From: Kiritimatiellia bacterium | GTDB taxonomy: Bacteria; Verrucomicrobiota; Kiritimatiellia; CAIQIC01; Lenti-01 | Assembly: GCA_018432565.1 (NCBI GenBank) | Contig: JAHDSS010000273.1 | Location: forward strand, 1-21,890 | DNA length: 21,890 nt | Direction of reading: 5' to 3' | In this document: piece after piece, positions 1 to 5,163 of the stretch | How positions within the stretch are numbered: position 1 is the stretch's first letter | How the letters are laid out: every line of letters begins with the position of its first letter | Program-made: the position numbers and the translations under genes | The notes under the pieces: model-generated | What the model was told of the DNA's origin: nothing | The model's database searches: none | The model's input: the letters and a program-made list of their open reading frames with translations, nothing else

Positions 1-308
1 CTGACGCGTTCCATGGCCGCTTCGACCAGGCGCCGGCCCAGCCCGTGCTTCTGGAGGTCGGCGCGGACGGAGACCGACTGGATTTCGATGGAGGGATTTT
101 TGGCGGGATCGAGCTCCGGGAGCACGGCCCAGGAGGCCGTGCCGACGATTTGGCTGTCGAGTTCGGCGACAAGGAACCGGTCGATGTTCAGCTGGATGTC
201 GCTCAAGGGGCGGGGCACCAGCTCGTTCGGGTGGGCCTTGATGCATTGGAAAATGGCCTGGCCGTCGCCGAAGCGGGCCTTGCGGATCTGGATGGCATCG
301 GGGGTCAT
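1..308 (-). CDS. GNAT-family N-acetyltransferase, C-terminus cut by window edge
   Basis: This minus-strand reading frame starts at ATG 306-308 and runs off the window start, so only about 102 N-terminal residues are visible. It begins MTPDAIQIRKARFGDGQAIF, the usual beta1-alpha1 opening of the GNAT fold. Later it shows IEIQSVSVRADLQKHGLGRRL, which matches motif A, the acetyl-CoA pyrophosphate-binding V-x-x-x-x-Q-x-x-G-x-G/A loop. Members of this superfamily transfer an acetyl group from acetyl-CoA to an amine. The short, compact form resembles ArgA-like stand-alone N-acetyltransferases, but the substrate cannot be read from the sequence. The start is supported by a GGAAGGA Shine-Dalgarno-like stretch just upstream and by a promoter-like pair at 340-367. 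Plus-strand frames over this interval are shadows. Confidence 0.8.
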   Translation of the reverse strand, partial: MTPDAIQIRKARFGDGQAIFQCIKAHPNELVPRPLSDIQLNIDRFLVAELDSQIVGTASWAVLPELDPAKNPSIEIQSVSVRADLQKHGLGRRLVEAAMERV

Positions 309-339
309 GCGGGAATTCCTTCCATATTCAGAACCCGGA

Positions 340-367
340 ACTATACCACGGTCCGGTCGGAAGGCAA
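340..367 (-). promoter_or_regulatory. Sigma-70-type promoter for the acetyltransferase gene
   Basis: On the minus strand, TTGCCT (362-367) and TATAGT (340-345) are separated by 16 bases. The predicted transcription start is about 25 bases before the ATG at 308, which leaves room for the AAGGA ribosome-binding site. This is read by eye and not tested. Confidence 0.5.
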
Positions 368-406
368 CGCGCGGAAGCGGGGATGGGGCGGTCGTTGAAA
401 CGGGGT

Positions 407-973
407 TCAGGGCAGGCGGCGGGCGAGGGTCTGGGCGCGGGCCAGGGCGCGGGGCTTGCGGGCGATGTCACCCTCTTCGGCGACGCCGGGGACCAGCACG
501 TCGCCGAGAATCTTCCATTGCATGTAGCCGGCGACGAGCCGGAAGGTGGCCTTGAGGCCGGTGAACGCCGCCGGACGGGGGTCGGCGGCTGTGGCGAGCA
601 GGGCGACGGGGAGGCCCTGGAGTCCGTGCCGCCGCTTCGGTGCCAGGCAGTACAGGCGGTCCACCAGCGTCTTGAGGGGGGCGGACCAGGTGAAGAAGTG
701 CAGCGGCGTGGCGAACACCAGCATGTCGGCTTTCCGGAGGAGGGGATAGACGGAATCCATGTCGTCGCGGAGGACGCAGGGCGTGGAGGCCGGCTTCCAG
801 CATTCGCCGCATCCGTCGCAGGGGACGATATCCAGGGCCGGCACGCGGATGGACTGGACGGCATGACCCGCCAGGCTGGCGGCATCGGCAAAGGCATAGG
901 CCAGGCGGGTCGAGTTGCCGTCCTCGCGGGCGCTGCCCAGCAGAATCACGATGTGCTTGGACTTTTTCTTCAT
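407..973 (-). CDS. Flavodoxin-fold NAD(P)H-dependent FMN reductase
   Basis: A 188-residue cytoplasmic protein. Near the N-terminus, HIVILLGSAREDGNSTRLA (about residues 7-25) is the flavodoxin-like FMN phosphate-binding loop, G-S-x-R-x-x-G-N-S. Next comes a cysteine cluster, PCDGCGECWK...PC (C52, C55, C58, C66), as in the iron-sulfur-flavoprotein-like branch. Then FATPLHFFTWSAPLKTLVDR (87-106) matches the P-x-Y/H-x-x-x-x-S-x-x-L-K-x-x-x-D-R motif of NADPH-dependent FMN reductases. It probably reduces a flavin or quinone-type substrate; which one is unknown, as is whether the cysteines bind metal. The start at 973 is preferred over the in-frame ATG at 1045 because AAGGA lies about 10 bases upstream and the flavodoxin strand begins immediately. 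A promoter-like pair precedes it. Confidence 0.85.
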   Translation of the reverse strand: MKKKSKHIVILLGSAREDGNSTRLAYAFADAASLAGHAVQSIRVPALDIVPCDGCGECWKPASTPCVLRDDMDSVYPLLRKADMLVFATPLHFFTWSAPLKTLVDRLYCLAPKRRHGLQGLPVALLATAADPRPAAFTGLKATFRLVAGYMQWKILGDVLVPGVAEEGDIARKPRALARAQTLARRLP

Positions 974-995
974 GGCAGGTTCCTTGTCGGCGCGC

Positions 996-1023
996 ATCCT
1001 ACACACAGGGGAGATGGCCGCAA
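996..1023 (-). promoter_or_regulatory. Sigma-70-type promoter for the FMN reductase gene
   Basis: Minus-strand TTGCGG (1018-1023) and TAGGAT (996-1001) are spaced 16 bases apart. The predicted start of transcription lies about 15-20 bases before ATG 973, just ahead of the AAGGA site. This also argues against the longer start at 1045, whose N-terminus would span the promoter. Confidence 0.45.
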
Positions 1024-1113
1024 AGCGGAAAGCGTCCACGTGCACGTCGCCGTGAACGCGGGAGCGGTTCGTGTGCGGGCCCCCGGCCGTTCCGGGAAGC
1101 CGGGACGGCGGAT

Positions 1114-1139
1114 TATATAGTTATTGCAATAACTATATA
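1114..1139. promoter_or_regulatory. 26-bp perfect AT-rich palindrome, candidate operator
   Basis: Centred between 1126 and 1127, the left arm TATATAGTTATTG is followed directly by its exact reverse complement, with no spacer. It sits in the 218-base gap between two divergent genes, about 140 bases from the FMN reductase start and 53 bases before the small membrane protein gene. A spacerless palindrome of this length with a TTGCAA core is typical of sites bound by dimeric winged-helix regulators such as the MarR type. No such regulator is encoded next to it here. It lacks a T-tract and is not placed as a terminator. Confidence 0.5.
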
Positions 1140-1191
1140 TTTTTCCGGGCGGGGGGTCCCCGCGCGTTTTGCTTGAATCCGCGCGGAGAAT

Positions 1192-1602
1192 ATGGACAAT
1201 GCGCGTCCAATGAGTGCGTCATCCAAGTCCAGGAAAGAAGCGCCGGTTCCGGAACCGCTGGATTTCCGGAAGCTGGCGGGGGCGCCGATGACCGGCCAGG
1301 TGCTGGCGGTGGCGTTCGGCCTGCTGGTTCTGTTTCAGTGCATGATTCTGCCGGTGGTGGGCAAGGCGGCCATGGGCGGATCGGGTTCGCCGGGGGCGGG
1401 GCCGGCGGAGTGGGCGGGAAAGAACCAGGCGTTTTTCCTGATCATGCTGCTGGTGACGCTGGCGACGGGCGCCGCGGCGTTTTATTCCAAGTGGCTGCGC
1501 CGCCGGCTGGACGGCAGCCCGTTTCCGGTGGCGACGGCGGGGGGCCTGGTCCTGACGGCGGGCCTGCTGCTGGCCTTTGCGGCCGGCCTGCTGAAGATCT
1601 AG
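1192..1602 (+). CDS. Small membrane protein of unknown function
   Basis: A 136-residue protein that I do not recognise. After a polar, lysine-rich N-terminus of about 30 residues it shows three hydrophobic stretches: TGQVLAVAFGLLVLFQCMIL (about 34-53), FFLIMLLVTLATGAAAFY (about 81-98) and VATAGGLVLTAGLLLAFAAG (about 113-132). A basic loop, KWLRRRL, lies between the last two. This pattern fits an inner-membrane protein with its N-terminus in the cytoplasm. GGAGA lies four bases before ATG 1192; an in-frame ATG at 1210 is an alternative. The next gene begins 31 bases downstream on the same strand, so it probably opens a transcription unit with the HTH-PTS IIA gene and top6B. The strong GC3 bias supports coding. 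Confidence 0.7.
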   Translation: MDNARPMSASSKSRKEAPVPEPLDFRKLAGAPMTGQVLAVAFGLLVLFQCMILPVVGKAAMGGSGSPGAGPAEWAGKNQAFFLIMLLVTLATGAAAFYSKWLRRRLDGSPFPVATAGGLVLTAGLLLAFAAGLLKI

Positions 1603-1633
1603 GGAGCGGAGCCGCACAGGAGTCCATGCGCCG

Positions 1634-2353
1634 ATGCCCTATCGCGTGTTCAACCTGGCCGAAGCCGCGGAATACCTGCACCTGACGGAAGACCGCGTCG
1701 AGGAGCTGGCCCGCAGCGGGGAACTTCCGTGCGAGCGCCAGGGCGGGCGGCTGGTGTTCCGCCACAACGCCATTGACGAATGGGCGTCGCGCCGCCTGCT
1801 GGGATTCGGCGACGAGCGGCTGGCGGATTTTCACCGGCGCAGCACCGCCAAGTACCACGATTTGTCCAGCGATGCCGCCATCATTCCGGCGCTGATCCGC
1901 CCGGAATGGATCGAGCCGCGGCTGGGAAGCCGCACCAAGGCCTCGGTGCTGCGCGACATGGTGGAACTGGCCGACGGCACGGGCAAGCTGTGCTACCGCA
2001 CGGAGCTGCTGGACAGCCTGGTCGAGCGCGAAAAGCTCTGTTCCACGGCGCTGGCCGGCGGGCTGGCCCTCCTGCATCCGCGCAACCACGAACCCTACAT
2101 GTTCGAGGATTCGTTCGTCGTGGTGGGCAAGACCATCGCCCAGGTCCCCTTCGGGTCCCCCGACCGGTCCACCACCGATGTTTTCTTTCTGATCTGCTGC
2201 CAGGACGACCGCATCCACCTGCACGTGCTGGCGCGTTTGTGCATGATGTGCCACCAGACGAGCCTGCTGCTGGAGATGCGCGGCGCCGACGATCCGCGCG
2301 ACCTGCACCGCATCCTGGTGGCCTGTGAAGAACAGATCATCCAGAGCGTCTGA
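1634..2353 (+). CDS. HTH (excisionase-type) plus PTS EIIA-type 2 domain protein
   Basis: A 239-residue two-domain protein. Residues 3-55 (YRVFNLAEAAEYLHLTEDRV ... GRLVFRHNAIDEWASRR) form an excisionase/MerR-like winged helix of the HTH_17 kind, likely to bind DNA. Residues about 85-235 resemble the PTS EIIA type 2 / IIA-Ntr fold. EREKLCSTALAGGLALLHPR aligns with the active-site segment that in IIA-Ntr ends in IPH-x-R, so H148 is the likely phospho-accepting histidine. DVFFLICCQDDRIHLHVLARL matches the following strand and helix. The usual role of such domains is to sense phosphotransfer or nitrogen-carbon state; no sugar transporter is nearby. The start at 1634 puts the HTH at the N-terminus; AGGAG lies 11 bases upstream, a rather long spacing. 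The stop is 2 bases before top6B, implying translational coupling. Confidence 0.8.
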   Translation: MPYRVFNLAEAAEYLHLTEDRVEELARSGELPCERQGGRLVFRHNAIDEWASRRLLGFGDERLADFHRRSTAKYHDLSSDAAIIPALIRPEWIEPRLGSRTKASVLRDMVELADGTGKLCYRTELLDSLVEREKLCSTALAGGLALLHPRNHEPYMFEDSFVVVGKTIAQVPFGSPDRSTTDVFFLICCQDDRIHLHVLARLCMMCHQTSLLLEMRGADDPRDLHRILVACEEQIIQSV

Positions 2354-2355
2354 CC

Positions 2356-4026
2356 ATGGCCCGGAAGCAGACGACGCAGGAAACCGCCGAAAGCATGGCC
2401 CGCAGGCAGCGGGAGATTTCCGTTTCCGAGTTTTTCCTGAAGAACCGCCATCTGCTGGGGTTCGACAGCCCGCGCAAGGCGATCATGACAGCGGTGAAGG
2501 AGGCGGTGGACAACTCGCTGGACGCCTGCGAGGAAGCGGGGATTCTGCCGGAGATTGCCGTGGAACTGCGGCAGGTGGCGGACGGGCGTTTCCGGGTGGC
2601 GGTGCAGGACAACGGGCCGGGCATTGTCCGCGCGCAGATCCCGAAGGTGTTCGCCAAGCTGCTCTACGGCTCCAAATTCCACCGCCTGCGGATGTCGCGC
2701 GGCCAGCAGGGCATCGGCATCAGCGCCGCCGGAATGTACGGACAGCTGACGACCGGCACGGCGACGGTGATTTTGTCCCGGACGAAGAGCGCGCCGCAGG
2801 CCCACCGGCTGGCGGTGCAGATTGACACGCGCGCCAACAAGCCGGCGGTGCTGTCGGACGAGGCGGCGGACTGGCGGCCGGAATTTCCGCCGGAAGACGA
2901 GGGCGGCGAGCCGGTGGTCTATTCACACGGCACGCAGGTGGCGATCGAGATGACCGCCCAGTACGTGCGCGGCCGGCTGTCGGTGGACGAATATCTCAAG
3001 CAGTGCGCGGTGGCCAATCCGCACCTGCGGCTGCATTTCAGGGTCACTCTGCTCAGGAAAGACAAAGCGACGGGCGGGGCGGCGGAGGAAGAGGGCCCCT
3101 GGCAGACCTATGCGCGGGCGGTGCGCATCCTGCCGCCGCCGGTGGCGGCGATCCAGCCGCATCCGCACGGCGTCGAACTGGGCCTGCTGATGCAGATGCT
3201 CAAGGACAGCCATGCGCGCACCCTCAAGGGGGCGCTGCAGGAGGATTTTTCGCGGGTCAGCGCGCGCGTCGCGCTGGAAATCTGCGGGCGGGCCGGGCTG
3301 AATCCCAAGGCCAACCCGACGCGGGTGGCGCATCAGGAGATCGAGGCGCTGTACCAGGCGATCCAGGAAACCAAGCTGATGCGGCCCCCGATGGACTGCC
3401 TGGCGCCGATCGGCGAAGAGCAGATTCTCGCCGGCCTGAAGAAAGAGTTTCCCGCCGACTTCTACACGGCGGTGACGCGCTCGCCGGAGGTGTACCGGGG
3501 CAATCCGTTCCTGGTCGAGGTGGGCGTGGCCTGCGCGAAGCCCGGCGCGAACCCGGACCTGGGCGCGGAAGACCCGGTGCGGGTGATGCGCTTTGCCAAC
3601 CGCGCGCCGCTGCTCTACATGGGCGGCGCCTGCGCCATGACCGAGGCGATGGAGGGCGTGAACTGGAAAGCCTACGGCCTGCCGCAGCCGCGCGGCGGGC
3701 TGCCGGTCGGCCCGATGGTCTTTTTCCTGCACATCGCCAGCGTGTGGGTGCCCTTCACCAGCGAGAGCAAAGAGGCCATCGCCCACTACCCGGAGATTCT
3801 CAAGGAGCTGACCTTTGCCCTGCAGGAAACCGGCCGCCGGCTCTCCGCCTATCTCGGCAAGCGCAAGCGCGCGGCCGAGGCCGACCGCAAGCGCAGCTAC
3901 ATTGAAAAATACATCCCGCACCTGGCTCTGGGACTTCAGGACATCCTGGCGCTGAACGACCGGCAGAAATCGAAGATCGAAGACGACCTGACGAAGATGC
4001 TGGAGCGAACGCATCTGGAGGCGTGA
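2356..4026 (+). CDS. top6B: DNA topoisomerase VI subunit B (GHKL ATPase)
   Basis: A 556-residue ATPase subunit of type IIB topoisomerase. With subunit A it passes one duplex through another and relaxes or decatenates DNA. The GHKL signature is complete: VKEAVDNSLDA (E49, N53, D56) is the N box with its Mg-binding Asn, VQDNGPGI (D85, G87, G89) is the G1 box, and SRGQQGIGISAAGMYG (114-129) is the glycine-rich lid. WVPFTSESKEAI near residue 472 carries the invariant switch lysine of the transducer domain. The middle third should hold the S13-like H2TH domain. Length matches archaeal Top6B. The ATG at 2356 follows the preceding stop by 2 bases; the ribosome-binding site is weak, so coupling is likely. 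An in-frame ATG at 2398 is possible. Topo VI is normal in archaea and plants and sporadic in bacteria. Confidence 0.93.
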   Translation: MARKQTTQETAESMARRQREISVSEFFLKNRHLLGFDSPRKAIMTAVKEAVDNSLDACEEAGILPEIAVELRQVADGRFRVAVQDNGPGIVRAQIPKVFAKLLYGSKFHRLRMSRGQQGIGISAAGMYGQLTTGTATVILSRTKSAPQAHRLAVQIDTRANKPAVLSDEAADWRPEFPPEDEGGEPVVYSHGTQVAIEMTAQYVRGRLSVDEYLKQCAVANPHLRLHFRVTLLRKDKATGGAAEEEGPWQTYARAVRILPPPVAAIQPHPHGVELGLLMQMLKDSHARTLKGALQEDFSRVSARVALEICGRAGLNPKANPTRVAHQEIEALYQAIQETKLMRPPMDCLAPIGEEQILAGLKKEFPADFYTAVTRSPEVYRGNPFLVEVGVACAKPGANPDLGAEDPVRVMRFANRAPLLYMGGACAMTEAMEGVNWKAYGLPQPRGGLPVGPMVFFLHIASVWVPFTSESKEAIAHYPEILKELTFALQETGRRLSAYLGKRKRAAEADRKRSYIEKYIPHLALGLQDILALNDRQKSKIEDDLTKMLERTHLEA

Positions 4027-4045
4027 TGAGCTGCGCTCATCACGC
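4021..4045 (+). terminator. Hairpin overlapping the top6B stop codon
   Basis: GCGTGATGAGC (4021-4031) pairs perfectly with GCTCATCACGC (4035-4045) around a 3-base loop. The left arm contains the TGA stop codon of top6B. There is no T-tract after it, so it may be a weak or Rho-assisted terminator, an mRNA 3'-end stabiliser, or the scar of an inserted repeat. Confidence 0.4.
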
Positions 4046-4080
4046 AGAATTCAGGAGTCAGAATTCAGGACTCAGAATGA
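4046..4080 (+). repeat. Degenerate heptanucleotide tandem repeat (five units)
   Basis: The stretch parses exactly into AGAATTC, AGGAGTC, AGAATTC, AGGACTC and AGAATGA. All units share AG-A/G-A as the first four bases. It starts directly after the hairpin at the top6B stop codon. It resembles the short heptameric tandem repeats known from cyanobacterial intergenic regions; the relationship is only by pattern. Confidence 0.55.
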
Positions 4081-4191
4081 AGGTGGATTCCCCTGGCAAC
4101 AAATATGTTTTCCGGCGAGGCCTACGATTTCCGCGATCCGGATGGGACGAATTATCCCGGCCGGTATTACCGCATCCGGCAAACCCCGTAG
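4081..4191 (+). pseudogene. Relic of the C-terminal tail of a secreted protein
   Basis: Directly after an in-frame TGA (4078-4080), this 37-codon frame reads WIPLATN, then about four residues, then YDFRDPDGTNYPGRYYRIRQ and two more residues before TAG 4189-4191. This W-PLATN...F-DPD-NYP-R-YYR pattern is, from general knowledge, a recurrent C-terminal segment of large exported proteins in Verrucomicrobia and Kiritimatiellota. The rest of the gene is absent: the frame is closed by the heptad repeat immediately upstream and there is no ribosome-binding site. An internal ATG at 4105 could start a 28-residue peptide, but nothing supports its expression. Confidence 0.6.
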
Positions 4192-4268
4192 GCCGCTCGA
4201 ACCGCCGCCCGGCGGGCGCGTTGGATTGCCATCTGGACGGATCCGGAACGCCCTTGTCCCACCGGGGA

Positions 4269-4297
4269 TTGACACGGCGGACCGCGGGGCGTAGAGT
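4269..4297 (+). promoter_or_regulatory. Sigma-70-type promoter of the toxin-antitoxin pair
   Basis: A perfect TTGACA (4269-4274) is followed 17 bases later by TAGAGT (4292-4297). The start codon of the antitoxin lies 37 bases beyond the -10 element, leaving space for an operator and a ribosome-binding site. Confidence 0.65.
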
Positions 4298-4319
4298 ATT
4301 ACTCAAGACGAAAAGTAAT
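4298..4319 (+). promoter_or_regulatory. Inverted repeat after the TA promoter, candidate operator
   Basis: ATTACT (4298-4303) and AGTAAT (4314-4319) are reverse complements separated by 10 bases, about one helical turn. They lie exactly over the expected transcription start of the antitoxin-toxin operon. AbrB/MazE-type antitoxins commonly repress their own operons from such sites. A GAGG ribosome-binding site follows at 4325-4328. Confidence 0.5.
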
Positions 4320-4334
4320 GAATCGAGGTAAGAC

Positions 4335-4565
4335 ATGACGGGAACCCTGACCAGCAAGGGGCAAGTGACGGTGCCCGTGGAAATCCGCCGGTTTCTGAAC
4401 GTCGGGCCGGGCGACAAGCTGCTGTTCGCGCGGACCGGCAGCCGGGTGGAGATCGTGCCCGCCACGACCTCGGTCCGGCAGCTCAAAACCGTGCTGCCGA
4501 AACCCGCGCGGCGACTCACCTTGGCCCAGATGGAAGCGGCGGTCCGGCGGGGGGCGGGGGCGTGA
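4335..4565 (+). CDS. vapB: AbrB/SpoVT-type antitoxin
   Basis: A 76-residue protein. Its first 45 residues, with TLTSKGQVTVPVEIRRFLNV and PGDKLLFARTGSRVEIVP, are a textbook swapped-hairpin AbrB/MazE/SpoVT DNA-binding domain (S-K-G-Q-V-T-x-P). The last 30 residues, rich in Lys, Arg and Ala, are the likely toxin-binding tail. It should neutralise the following PIN toxin and repress the shared promoter, which carries an inverted repeat at 4298-4319. GAGG six bases before ATG 4335 fits the start. The stop codon overlaps the toxin's GTG start as GTGA, the usual coupling in these modules. The module sits between the two subunit genes of topoisomerase VI, which argues for a later insertion. Confidence 0.88.
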   Translation: MTGTLTSKGQVTVPVEIRRFLNVGPGDKLLFARTGSRVEIVPATTSVRQLKTVLPKPARRLTLAQMEAAVRRGAGA

Positions 4566-4960
4566 TCGGGCTGGATACCAACGTGCTGTTGCGCTATTTC
4601 ACTCGCGACGACGCAACGCAGCACCGGCGCGCGGCCAAATTGATCGAGCGCGAATGCACCCCGGACGCACCCGGTCAGATCGCCCTGGTGACGCTGTGCG
4701 AACTGGTCTGGGTCTTGTCCGGTGGCTACGGCTACGCGCGCCAGGACGTCGCGCGGCTGCTGCAAGGCATTTTGACGGCGTCGGATCTGGACGTGGAGCA
4801 GGCGCCGCTCGCGTGGGACGCCTGGCGGCTCTATCAGGCGGGGAAAGCCGATTTCGCGGATTATCTGATCGGGCTTGTCCACCGGAAGGCCGGGGCCGAG
4901 ACCACCTATTCATTCGATCGAAAAGCGGTCGCCGAAAAGGTGTTTGCCCCGGTTCCGTAA
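4562..4960 (+). CDS. vapC: PIN-domain ribonuclease toxin, VapC-like
   Basis: A 132-residue toxin using a GTG start that overlaps the antitoxin stop by four bases. PIN-domain landmarks are present in order: IGLDTNVLLRYF with D5, TLCELVWVL with E47, KADFADYLIG with D97 and D100, and YSFDRKAV with D119. Together they form the acidic Mg-binding site. VapC-family toxins are endoribonucleases that cut tRNA, rRNA or mRNA and halt growth when free of antitoxin; the target here is unknown. All acidic residues look intact, so the toxin is probably active. It is followed by a REP-like pair rather than by another gene. Confidence 0.88.
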   Translation: MIGLDTNVLLRYFTRDDATQHRRAAKLIERECTPDAPGQIALVTLCELVWVLSGGYGYARQDVARLLQGILTASDLDVEQAPLAWDAWRLYQAGKADFADYLIGLVHRKAGAETTYSFDRKAVAEKVFAPVP

Positions 4961-4983
4961 TCGGATGGGATAGAGGTCCAACA

Positions 4984-5051
4984 GCCGCCCGGGTCGTCGC
5001 CCGGGCTACAGAGGTGCACGGATTTGCTGTAGGCCGGGGCGCTGACCCGGC
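4984..5051. repeat. Inverted pair of REP-like palindromes (BIME-like)
   Basis: The first unit, GCCCGGG-TCGTCG-CCCGGGC (4987-5006), read on the minus strand begins TGTAG and continues into the palindrome. The second unit, on the plus strand, is TGTAG (5028-5032) followed by GCCGGG-GCGCTGA-CCCGGC (5033-5051). The two units share their start and arm sequence, face each other, and are separated by about 17 bases. This is the layout of REP doublets. A related single palindrome occurs at 20667-20688. Confidence 0.5.
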
Positions 5052-5135
5052 TGGAAAAAGATTTTTCCACAGCGTGGAAAAGGTTTTTCCATAGCGTGGA
5101 AAAATCGCCCAAATATTTTCCATAGCGTGGAAAAT
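5052..5135. repeat. Three tandem TTTTCCA...TGGAAAA palindromes upstream of top6A
   Basis: Copy 1 (5063-5081) is TTTTCCAC-AGC-GTGGAAAA. Copy 2 (5084-5104) has arms TTTTTCCA and TGGAAAAA around TAGCG. Copy 3 (5115-5135) has arms ATTTTCCA and TGGAAAAT around TAGCG. A half copy, TGGAAAAA, lies at 5052-5059. The copies share their loops but differ in spacing. The last ends 28 bases before the top6A start, so they could be operators, RNA hairpins in the leader, or a dispersed intergenic repeat family. Confidence 0.65.
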
Positions 5136-5163
5136 CCGGAAAATGGCGGAGAGAGGCGGAGCG

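Noticed and set aside
13..555. Plus-strand frames at the left edge
   Set aside because: They lie antisense to the acetyltransferase and FMN reductase genes, which have clear motifs and start signals.
2923..4014. A 363-codon minus-strand frame opposite top6B
   Set aside because: The top6B frame carries GHKL and transducer motifs; the opposite frame has no recognisable domain.
4105..4191. A functional 28-residue peptide gene
   Set aside because: No ribosome-binding site; the frame is better explained as the tail of a deleted secreted-protein gene.
4984..5135. A CRISPR array in the repeat-rich stretch before top6A
   Set aside because: Repeats are short palindromes with 2-10 base gaps, there are no spacers of constant length and no cas genes.
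5143..5163. ATG 5143 as the start of top6A
   Set aside because: It lacks a ribosome-binding site and lies eight bases after the last palindrome. ATG 5164 has AGAGGCGGAG directly upstream.
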